This document shows, one piece after another, positions 1 through 5,948 of a DNA stretch of 8,825 nt. The notes beneath the pieces are model-generated. The model had not been told where the DNA came from, did not search any database, and was given only the letters and a program-made list of their open reading frames with translations. Within the stretch, counting starts at the first letter, position 1; each line of letters opens with the position of its first letter. Source of the DNA: DATKCF01 sp035513345 (GTDB lineage: Bacteria > Gemmatimonadota > Gemmatimonadetes > Longimicrobiales > RSA9); the NCBI GenBank assembly GCA_035513345.1, contig DATKCF010000081.1:1-8825 (forward strand). Direction: 5' to 3'. Position numbers and translations under genes: made by a program.

Positions 1-28
1 GGACGGCCGACGACGCTAGATTGCTCGT

Positions 29-1513
29 ATGGTTATCATCGCGAACGCGAGATCGGATGACGCGCGGTACCGCGCGCTGAGGGCCCACGACCGTCGCTTC
101 GACGGCGTCTTCTTCGTGGGCGTCTCGTCGACCGGCATCTACTGCCGGCCGGTGTGTCGCGTGCGACTGCCGAAGCGTGAGCACTGCACGTTCTTCGAGA
201 CGGCGGCGGCGGCGGAGGGGGCGGGATACCGGCCATGCCTGCGGTGCCGGCCGGAACGCGCGCCGGGCCGGTCGCTGACAGATGCGACACACCGGCTGGC
301 GACGGTCGCGTTCGAGCGGATTTCGGCCGGCGCCTTGAACGCGGTACCGATGGCGACACTGGCATCGGACCTGTGCGTGAGCGAACGGCAGCTTCGCCGC
401 GCGGTGAAGCGTGCGTTCGGCGTGTCGCCCGTGCAGCTCGCGCAGACGCGGCGGCTGCTGCTGGCGAAACAGCTTCTCGCGGAGACGACGCTTCCGGTGA
501 CGCGAGTCGCGTTCGCGGCCGGCTTCTCGAGCGTGAGCCGCTTCAACACGCTGTTCCGGTCGCGGTACGGCCTCAATCCGACCGCGCTCCGGCGTGCGGG
601 CTCGGACCGTGCGCCGGCCGGCGTGATCCTGCTCCGGCTCGAGTACCGGCCGCCGCTCGACTGGCCGGCGCTGCTCGGTTTTCTCGGCGGGCGCGCGACG
701 CCGGGCGTGGAGCGGGTGCACGGGGACGCATACGTACGGACGGTCGCCATCGACGGTGCGACCGGCCTGATCGATGTGCGGCACGCGCCGGGCGACGCGC
801 CCGCTCTGGAGCTGCGCGTCTCCGATTCGCTCGGACCCGTCCTCATGCCGCTCCTCGCCGCGGTGCGCCGGCTGTTCGACCTGGACGCCGAGCCGGAAGC
901 GATCGCCCGGGTTCTGTCCCGCGATAAGCGCCTCGCCGCATCGGTGCGTGCGCGGCCGGGCCTGCGTGTGCCCGGCGCGCTGGACGGCTTCGAGTTGGCG
1001 TTTCGCGCCGTGCTCGGCCAGCAGGTCAGCGTGCGCGCCGCAACAACACTCGCGGGTCGACTGACCGCCGCGTTCGGCGAGCCCGCGCCGGCCGACGTGC
1101 TCGATGCGGAGCGGAACGGCGGACGGCTCGACCGGCTGCCGGTGACCGCGGACCGGCTCGCCGCCGTGTCGCCTGATGAGATAGCGGCGGTCGGCATGCC
1201 GCTGACTCGCGCTCGGACCCTGGTAGAGCTGGCCCGTGCCGTGGCACGTGAAGCGCTCGACCTGCGTGCGGGCGCCGATCCCGATGCGAGTATCTCGCGG
1301 CTGTTCGCGCTGCCGGGCATCGGGCCGTGGACCGCGCAGTACATCGCGATGCGCGCGCTGCACTGGCCGGACGCGTTCCCCGCGACCGACCTGGTCATCC
1401 GGCGTGTGCTCGGCGACGATGCGGTGCGCACGTCAGAGCCTTGGCGTCCGTGGCGAGCCTACGCCGCCATGCATCTGTGGGCGGGGCCCACAACGAACGG
1501 AGGAAACGACTGA
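29..1513 (+). CDS. Ada-type regulator / AlkA DNA-3-methyladenine glycosylase fusion
   Basis: A 494-residue bifunctional alkylation-damage protein. Residues 12-78 form the Ada zinc domain with four cysteines, C39, C43, C70 and C73, in the E. coli Ada spacing (C38/42/69/72). By homology C39 would take methyl groups from DNA phosphotriesters. Residues about 85-190 carry the two AraC-type helix-turn-helices. Residues about 200-310 fit the AlkA N-terminal domain. Residues about 318-490 are the helix-hairpin-helix glycosylase domain, with the hairpin LPGIGPWTAQYIA (428-440) and a likely catalytic Asp at D454 in PATDLVIRR. The C-terminal WRPWRAYAAMHLW is typical of AlkA. The ATG at 29 is chosen because the Ada domain begins a few residues later; no clear ribosome site is visible in the 28 upstream bases. 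It overlaps ogt by one base, so the two are co-transcribed. The methyltransferase domain that follows the HTH in E. coli Ada is replaced here by AlkA. Family assignment is firm; regulation of its own promoter is inferred from Ada biology. Confidence 0.95.
   Translation: MVIIANARSDDARYRALRAHDRRFDGVFFVGVSSTGIYCRPVCRVRLPKREHCTFFETAAAAEGAGYRPCLRCRPERAPGRSLTDATHRLATVAFERISAGALNAVPMATLASDLCVSERQLRRAVKRAFGVSPVQLAQTRRLLLAKQLLAETTLPVTRVAFAAGFSSVSRFNTLFRSRYGLNPTALRRAGSDRAPAGVILLRLEYRPPLDWPALLGFLGGRATPGVERVHGDAYVRTVAIDGATGLIDVRHAPGDAPALELRVSDSLGPVLMPLLAAVRRLFDLDAEPEAIARVLSRDKRLAASVRARPGLRVPGALDGFELAFRAVLGQQVSVRAATTLAGRLTAAFGEPAPADVLDAERNGGRLDRLPVTADRLAAVSPDEIAAVGMPLTRARTLVELARAVAREALDLRAGADPDASISRLFALPGIGPWTAQYIAMRALHWPDAFPATDLVIRRVLGDDAVRTSEPWRPWRAYAAMHLWAGPTTNGGND
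1499..1503 (+). promoter_or_regulatory. Ribosome binding site of ogt, inside the upstream gene
   Basis: GGAGG lies nine bases before the ATG at 1513, within the last codons of the glycosylase gene. It fixes the ogt start at the TGATG overlap rather than at in-frame codons further upstream, and suggests translational coupling. Confidence 0.75.
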
Positions 1514-1998
1514 TGAACCCGAGGGTGTGGACCCGGATCGAGTCGCCGATCGGCGACCTGACGATAGTGGCGGAGGGCGACGCGATCGTGGCCATCGACA
1601 TGTCGCCTGCCCGACCCGCTACGACAGCCAGTACCGTACGCGACGACACCCACCCGCTGCTGGGCGAGGCGCGGCGACAGCTCGATGCGTACTTCAGGAG
1701 GGAGATGGACGCTTTCTCGCTGCCATTGCGCCCGTCGGGCACGGACTTCCAGCGTCGGGTCTGGAAGGCGCTCGAAGGAATTCCCTATGGCGACACGGCG
1801 TCGTACGGCGACATCGCGAAAGCGATCGGCGCTCCCGGCTCCGCACGAGCGGTCGGCGCCGCCAACGGTGCCAATCCGCTGCCCATCGTCGTACCGTGTC
1901 ACCGTGTTATCGGCAGCAACGGCTCGCTCACCGGCTACGGTGGCGGCATCGACCGGAAACGGAAACTGCTCGCGCTCGAGACCCGCGCGTTGCGCTGA
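1513..1998 (+). CDS. ogt: Methylated-DNA--protein-cysteine S-methyltransferase (O6-methylguanine repair)
   Basis: A 161-residue suicide enzyme that transfers the methyl group from O6-methylguanine (and O4-methylthymine) in DNA to its own cysteine. The active-site motif VPCHRVIG is at 127-134, with nucleophile C129. The DNA-binding winged helix precedes it (FQRRVWKALEGIPYGDTASY, 79-98, then the RAVGAANGANPLPI segment), and the GYGGG turn follows at 141-145. The N-terminal region (1-65) is the usual short RNase H-like domain starting with SPIGDLTIV. Length is normal for the Ogt/MGMT family. The ATG overlaps the TGA of the Ada/AlkA gene (TGATG) and has a strong GGAGG site. Together with the upstream gene it restores the activities of a full Ada response: phosphotriester sensing, N-glycosylase and O6-alkyl transfer. 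Intact and very likely functional. Confidence 0.96.
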   Translation: MNPRVWTRIESPIGDLTIVAEGDAIVAIDMSPARPATTASTVRDDTHPLLGEARRQLDAYFRREMDAFSLPLRPSGTDFQRRVWKALEGIPYGDTASYGDIAKAIGAPGSARAVGAANGANPLPIVVPCHRVIGSNGSLTGYGGGIDRKRKLLALETRALR

Positions 1999-2040
1999 GT
2001 CGCCATGTGCGCCAGTCGCACGACTACTGGTGTTTCCTGG

Positions 2041-2250
2041 GATGTAGTGATTGCCCGCGTCATCCTGACGCAGCTCGGTCACCGGACCCGTGTCGCCATT
2101 CGCTCGGCGGAACGTCAGCGTGACAGTCTCGCTCGCATGGAACCTCAGCCCTCCTGCCCACGGTAGCACGTCCGACCGCGAGCCATTGAACGAGAACGCA
2201 AGTCCGGTGGGCGCCTGCGTCATCTCGATGGCAAACGAACCCGGTTCCCG
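2041..2250 (-). pseudogene. Fragment resembling the C-terminal DUF3471-like domain of a serine hydrolase (beta-lactamase family)
   Basis: The minus strand from about 2250 to 2041 reads as a protein fragment with FAIEMTQAPTGLAFSF near its start, GGLRFHASETVTLTF in the middle and VTELRQDDAGNHYI near its end. This pattern (a beta-rich domain ending in a line like L.QDDAGNHYI) matches, from memory, the C-terminal domain attached to beta-lactamase-like serine hydrolases. There is no catalytic domain upstream: the reading frame before 2250 is unrelated. The frame also has no stop where the family would end and runs on into antisense of ogt. It is therefore best seen as a stranded gene tail. The family name is an inference; the protein-like character of the stretch is clearer than its identity. 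Confidence 0.35.
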
Positions 2251-2279
2251 CCCACAACGTGCCGATACGTGCCTGCAAT

Positions 2280-2387
2280 GAGGTTCCGCCCAACGATCCG
2301 ATGACCTTCGCAATCACGACGGCACTGTTCCTGATCGTCGCAACAGGTGCAACACTGGTACCTGCCTTCCGCGCCACCCGGGTGAGC
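2280..2387 (+). pseudogene. Stranded C-terminal fragment of an FtsX/MacB (ADOP-type) permease
   Basis: Thirty-six plus-strand codons read EVPPNDPMTFA, then a hydrophobic helix (ITTALFLIVATGATLVPA), then FRATRVS. This is the signature end of ABC permeases of the ADOP/MacB type: a DP.TF segment, the last transmembrane helix, then an A..A.R(A/V) turn before a short cytoplasmic tail. The rest of the permease is absent upstream. The tail stops exactly where the neighbouring antitoxin remnant begins on the other strand. An unrelated real end of an ADOP permease is present at 8644-8825 for comparison. No start or stop belongs to this piece, so it cannot be a working gene. Confidence 0.55.
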
Positions 2388-2572
2388 CGGCATCCAGACC
2401 GGCCCGACCACGTACACACCGCGATGAACGACGCAGAGCCGTCTGGCCCGCACACGAGCGGCCGCGTCTGGTGGCGCGCGACCGCGCGCGCAACTAGTAG
2501 CTGCGCGTGTGTGACGACGCCGTGCTGGTGCTCGGCGAGCGCCGCAATCAGTTCGTCTGCGTGCGATGCCAT
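2388..2572 (-). pseudogene. Frameshifted N-terminal remnant of an AbiEi-family antitoxin / DUF559-type protein
   Basis: From an ATG at 2572 on the minus strand the frame reads MASHADELIAALAEHQHGVV, followed by THAQLL. This is the winged-helix start typical of type IV toxin-antitoxin AbiEi antitoxins and of the DUF559 proteins that share this domain. The expected continuation, VRARRLCVVHRGVYVVGPV, is present but in another frame. The shift lies at a CTCGTGTGCGGG stretch, where removing one GT restores a continuous family-like reading, so a GT duplication is the simplest cause. After GPVWMP the similarity ends at the junction with the permease fragment, so the effector or C-terminal part is gone. 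Family recognition is by pattern memory. Confidence 0.55.
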
Positions 2573-2578
2573 GGTCGA

Positions 2579-2605
2579 AGTCGTTGCCAAGTCCGCAGTC
2601 GTTGC
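2579..2605. repeat. Direct repeat AGTCGTTGC, two copies 18 bp apart
   Basis: AGTCGTTGC occurs at 2579-2587 and 2597-2605, immediately upstream (minus strand) of the ATG of the antitoxin remnant. Short spaced repeats at this position can be relics of an autoregulatory operator, but nothing else in the sequence proves this. Confidence 0.4.
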
Positions 2606-2731
2606 ATGTTTCGATTCCGCGTGCGGTATTGAGAGCGAATGGGACACCGAATCCCGCCGTCGTGAGCGCGCGCCACCCGCGTGTGCGGAACTCGGTGTCG
2701 CATGATGCTCGAATCCCGCAATCGGCGTCGC

Positions 2732-2761
2732 AGGTTGCCGCGTCTGCGATGTTGGCAACCT
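2732..2761. repeat. Inverted repeat AGGTTGCC / GGCAACCT (hairpin)
   Basis: An 8-bp perfect inverted repeat (2732-2739 and 2754-2761) encloses 14 bases. It sits between the antitoxin remnant and the SRPBCC remnant. No T-run follows on either strand, so it is not a standard intrinsic terminator. It does not fit the consensus of integron attC ends. It could be an old element boundary or a transcript-end hairpin. Confidence 0.45.
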
Positions 2762-2786
2762 CGCGCGGCCGCGACCCGCTCGTTGC

Positions 2787-3421
2787 GTGGAAGGCGCTGT
2801 CTGCATCGTCATCAGCCTGCCGCTGCTTCTCGTCCTGTCGTCTGTGGGCGGACTCCTGGCGGGCATGCAGCGGAACCGCCGCGCGGGTCATGCGGCAGTC
2901 GTCGCCTGCCTTCCGTTCCTGCTCGCTCCGATCGAGGGACGTGTGCCCCAGCCGGCCCGGACACAGCGGAACGTGACGGAGATCGTGGTCGACGCGCCGG
3001 TCGAAGCGGTCTGGCCCGAGGTCGTCGAAGTGCCTGCAATCGCCGAACGCGAGCAGCGCGCCGCGCTCCATACCCGGCTCGGATTTCCGCGGCCCGTCAG
3101 CGCGGAGCTGACGCGGCCCGGTACCGGCGGAATCCGGTACGCGCGGTTCGAGGGCGGTGTGCTGTTCATCGAGACGATCACCGCGTGGGAGGAAGGGCGA
3201 CGCATCGCATTCACGATCGACGCGCAAACCGACTCCATTGCGCCGACCACACTCGATCCGCATGTCACGATAGGCGGCGAGTACTTCGACGTGCTCGACG
3301 GCGAGTACGTGCTCGGGATAACATCCTCGAGATCGTGCGGGAGCGCGCCGAGCGGGGGGCCGGCGCTTCCGGTAGCGGCTTCCCGCAGGGCGGACGTCCA
3401 GTCGCGGGTATGGAGCGATGA
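2787..3421 (+). pseudogene. SRPBCC (polyketide cyclase/START-like) family gene, truncated at the start and internally deleted
   Basis: The frame from a GTG at 2787 starts inside a membrane segment (VEGAVCIVISLPLLLVLSS), then gives the SRPBCC opening VTEIVVDAPVEAVWPEVVEV and a long beta-rich stretch ending FDVLDGEYVL near 3310. Family members normally continue with about 35-45 more residues and a C-terminal helix like I.DNIL..V..R.E. That helix is present as DNILEIVRERAER, but in another frame, starting at about 3317. The middle segment is missing and the frame is lost; the shifted frame ends at 3421 (TGA). Before 2787 the same frame has no membrane-like sequence where homologues carry an N-terminal helix, so the 5' end also looks lost. 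SRPBCC proteins bind hydrophobic ligands; no specific role can be given. Without the shift the unshifted frame would end at 3440. Confidence 0.65.
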
Positions 3422-3481
3422 ACAGGCGAACACCGGCTGATCCATGCGGATAATCGCACAGACGTTGCGGCCGTCAGCGCG

Positions 3482-3622
3482 GGTTGTGCACTTTGCCGGT
3501 CCAGGCGGGGCTTCCTGCACACTGAGCCGCGGCCGGAACCAGGCGACCGTGCATTCTGCCGGGCTCTGAGCGGTCTATTGCACAACAAACGGATCGAGAG
3601 GCGAGGTTGTGCACATTGCCGG
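3482..3622. repeat. Degenerate ~60-bp tandem repeat with TGCA-centred cores
   Basis: Three copies of an 18-base element start at 3482, 3545 and 3605: GGTTGTGCACTTTGCCGG, GACCGTGCATTCTGCCGG and GGTTGTGCACATTGCCGG. Copies one and three share 17 of 18 bases; the middle copy shares 13 of 18 with the first. In the first two units a TGCACA lies exactly 34 bases after the unit start (3516 and 3579), in inverse orientation to the TGTGCA core. The result is five TGCA cores, centred near 3488, 3517, 3551, 3580 and 3611, about 29-34 bases apart. The array lies in the gap before the plug-protein gene and may be a binding-site array or an intergenic repeat family. Confidence 0.6.
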
Positions 3623-3671
3623 CGGTGCGCTGGGACGCGAAACCGGCCGATCGACCGGAAAGGCGGCGTTC

Positions 3672-4496
3672 ATGAGACTGTCGGTATTCACAATGGCCGG
3701 TGCGCTGCTGATCGGACGCGGCGCGGACGCACACGCGCAGATCCTGACCGGTCGCGTCGTCGAGCTGGGCTCGGACCGGGCGATCGTCGCAGCCTCCGTC
3801 GGCATCGTCAGCGGAGGACAGCCGATCGTCTCGACGGAATCGGACAGCACGGGCTTCTTCCGGCTGGTACTGCCGCAGCCGGGCCGCTATCGCATTCGCG
3901 TGGAGCGGCTCGGCTATGCGCCCGCGGAAACCGATTCAGTCGAAGTGGGTCGCACCGAACTGGTGGAAGTCACCATCAGCCTGCGCGTGACTGCGGTGGA
4001 CCTCGCGCCGCTCATGGTCGTCACACGGCGCGCAGCAGCGCCCTCATCGGAATTCTATCGTCGTCTCGACGACGGTCTCAGATCGGGGATCGGGTGGTTC
4101 ATCACACGGGGGGCGCTGGACTCGACGAGTGCGATGACCGTGACGAGTCTGCTGTCGCGCGTACCGCTCGTAGGCATGACACACGACAACCGCGGCAGGC
4201 CCACGCCCGTCATGCTCTCGCGGGGCGGTTGTACACCAGCGCTGTTCCTCAATGGCGCACCGTTGCGCTTCGCCGCTGGCGAGACTCTGGACGACATGTT
4301 CGATCCGGGCTCGCTCGAGGGCGTCGAGATCTACCGGAACCGCATGGAAGTGCCATTCGAAATCGCCGGAGCCGGAGAGTGCGGCGCGATCGGATTCTGG
4401 ACACGCCAGGGCGAGCCCTCGCGCGGCAGCCTCTGGAGGTTCCTCGTGGCCGGCGGTGCCGTGCTCGGCCTGCTGGTCGTGTTCAGAGCGATGTAG
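3672..4496 (+). CDS. Secreted carboxypeptidase-regulatory-like / TonB-plug-like protein with C-terminal membrane segment
   Basis: A 274-residue protein. The ATG at 3672 is preferred over an in-frame ATG at 3609 because GGAAAGG (3657-3663) stands at proper distance and a signal peptide follows directly (residues 1-22, ending ADAHA before QI). Residues 24-118 form a CarboxypepD_reg-like beta-sandwich: LTGRVVELGSDRAIVAASV, then STGFFRLVLPQPGRYRIRVERLGY in two parts, ending near LMVVTRR. Residues about 150-245 resemble a TonB receptor plug: VTSLLSRVPLVG, CTPALFLNG, LEGVEIYR and ECGAIGFWTR. C187 and C237 may form a disulphide. No beta-barrel follows; instead there is a hydrophobic stretch, residues 256-271, near the end. 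Such short regulatory-plus-plug proteins are common in Gemmatimonadota and Bacteroidota, and their function is unknown. It is convergent with chrA and appears monocistronic. Intact. Confidence 0.85.
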   Translation: MRLSVFTMAGALLIGRGADAHAQILTGRVVELGSDRAIVAASVGIVSGGQPIVSTESDSTGFFRLVLPQPGRYRIRVERLGYAPAETDSVEVGRTELVEVTISLRVTAVDLAPLMVVTRRAAAPSSEFYRRLDDGLRSGIGWFITRGALDSTSAMTVTSLLSRVPLVGMTHDNRGRPTPVMLSRGGCTPALFLNGAPLRFAAGETLDDMFDPGSLEGVEIYRNRMEVPFEIAGAGECGAIGFWTRQGEPSRGSLWRFLVAGGAVLGLLVVFRAM

Positions 4497-4631
4497 AACG
4501 GCGCACGACGGGTCCGCTCCCTGCTTGGCGCGCAACACGCATTTGATCCCGCGACCGTCCTGCGCACCGATTCGGCGTGATGGCACGAACTGCAGCACAC
4601 CCGTGCCCACGCGCCGATGTCGTGATCGCGT

Positions 4632-5948
4632 TCAACCCGCCGCACGCAGCACTATCCCGACGATCGCCGCGGCGCCGAGTGTCGCCATCATGCCGATCCG
4701 GAACCGGAACATCGCCACCATCGCGCCGACCGCGATGATGAGCGCTCGCCAGTCGAGCGTGGCAAGCTGTGGCACGGACGTTCGGACCACACCGTACTCG
4801 ACCGTCTGTACTTCACCGAACAGCGTGTGCAGCGCGAACCACACGGCAAGGTTGAGCACTACGCCGACCACGGCCGCCGTAATGCCCCGCAACGCCGCAT
4901 TGAGCCAACGGTTCTCGCGAAGGTACTCGACGAAAGGAGCACCCACGAAAATGAAGAGGAAACACGGGGCAAACGTCACCCACGTCGTGACGATCGAGCC
5001 CACCACACCCGCGAGCATCGGGTGGAGCCCCGCCGCGTGCCGGTACCCGCCCATGAAACCCACGAACTGCACGACCTGGATCAACGGGCCGGGCGTCGTT
5101 TCCGCCATGCCGAGTCCGTCCAGCATCTCGCCCGGACCCAGCCACTGGTATGTCTCGACCGCCTGTTGCGCGACGTACGCCAGCACCGCGTAGGCTCCGC
5201 CGAACGTCACAACCGCCGCCTTCGAGAAGAACACTCCCTCACGCACGAATACGTGCTGCGATCCCAGAGCGGCGAGCAACGCGATCAGCGGCACGAGCCA
5301 GATGGCCAGCCACACCACCGCCGTTCGACCCGTAGCAAGAAGCGACGGCAGCGGTATGGCCGACCCGGCCCTCATCCCGTTACCCGCCGTCGCGGTACTC
5401 CCACTTCGATGCGCCGCAAGACCGCCAAGCGCCGCACCCGCCACAACCAGCGGGAACGGCACGCCGAAAACGAAGATCGCCATGAACGCACCGGCCGCGA
5501 TCGCCACATCGACTGTGCCGCTCAGCGCACGCCGCCGCAGACGCACCAACGCCTCGATCACAACCGCCAGCACAGCCGGCTTCAGGCCGAAGAAAAGCCC
5601 CTCGACCATTCCGACATCACGATAGCCGGCGTACAGAACGCTCAGGACCAGAATCGAAACGAAGCCCGGCAGGATGAAGAGGCCGCCGGCAATCAGCCCG
5701 CCGCGAACGCCGTGCAGCAGCCACCCGATGTACGTCGCCAGCTGCTGCGCCTCCGGCCCGGGCAGCAGCATGCAGTAGCTCATCGCGTGCAGGAAACGGC
5801 GCTCGCTCAACCACTGCTTCTCATCGACGACAACGCGGTGTATCACCGCGATCTGACCCGCCGGCCCGCCGAAACTGTGCAGCGCGACCTTGACCCAGAC
5901 GCCGAGTGCTTCGCGCCGTGAGACCGCCGCAAGAGCCCGTTCGTTCAC
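4632..5948 (-). CDS. chrA: Chromate transporter ChrA (long, two-domain CHR family)
   Basis: A 438-residue inner-membrane protein of the CHR family, which exports chromate. It has two homologous halves, as expected for long-chain ChrA. The first half has HSFGGPAGQIAVIH (24-37) and LLPGPEAQQLATYIGW (61-76). The second half has VTFGGAYAVLAYVAQQ (247-262) and GMAETTPGPLIQVVQFVGF (280-298). Multiple hydrophobic helices run through both halves and the length is normal. The start is a GTG at 5948 placed immediately after the TGA of chrB, so the two genes abut with no gap and are probably translationally coupled; no ATG lies near. The ChrB neighbour supports chromate rather than another anion. Induction by chromate through ChrB is known in other bacteria and only inferred here. 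It ends 135 bp from the convergent plug gene, a gap in which I see no gene and no clear terminator. Confidence 0.95.
   Translation of the reverse strand: MNERALAAVSRREALGVWVKVALHSFGGPAGQIAVIHRVVVDEKQWLSERRFLHAMSYCMLLPGPEAQQLATYIGWLLHGVRGGLIAGGLFILPGFVSILVLSVLYAGYRDVGMVEGLFFGLKPAVLAVVIEALVRLRRRALSGTVDVAIAAGAFMAIFVFGVPFPLVVAGAALGGLAAHRSGSTATAGNGMRAGSAIPLPSLLATGRTAVVWLAIWLVPLIALLAALGSQHVFVREGVFFSKAAVVTFGGAYAVLAYVAQQAVETYQWLGPGEMLDGLGMAETTPGPLIQVVQFVGFMGGYRHAAGLHPMLAGVVGSIVTTWVTFAPCFLFIFVGAPFVEYLRENRWLNAALRGITAAVVGVVLNLAVWFALHTLFGEVQTVEYGVVRTSVPQLATLDWRALIIAVGAMVAMFRFRIGMMATLGAAAIVGIVLRAAG

Noticed and set aside
139..1431. Long antisense open frame (430 codons) opposite the Ada/AlkA gene
   Set aside because: Low-complexity Arg/Ser/Ala-rich translation, fully antisense to a clear gene; a GC-rich shadow.
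2007..2021. Hairpin GTGCG-CCAGT-CGCAC after ogt as terminator
   Set aside because: Only five base pairs and no T-run; too weak to call.
2732..2761. Integron attC site
   Set aside because: The inverted repeat lacks the GTTRRRY/RYYYAAC ends and the expected inner boxes, and no integrase is nearby.
2060..2866. Minus-strand open frame of 268 codons read as one protein
   Set aside because: It strings together the antitoxin head, antisense of the permease tail and antisense of other fragments; no family is continuous along it.
2220..3263. Minus-strand open frame of 347 codons
   Set aside because: Mostly antisense of the SRPBCC remnant; only its RRLCVVHRGVYVVGPV part is meaningful, as the second frame of the antitoxin remnant.
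3482..3622. CRISPR array
   Set aside because: Only three degenerate copies; the intervals between them are themselves partly alike rather than unique spacers, and there are no cas genes.
4827..5921. Plus-strand open frame of 364 codons opposite chrA
   Set aside because: Arg/His-rich translation antisense to a well-recognised membrane transporter.
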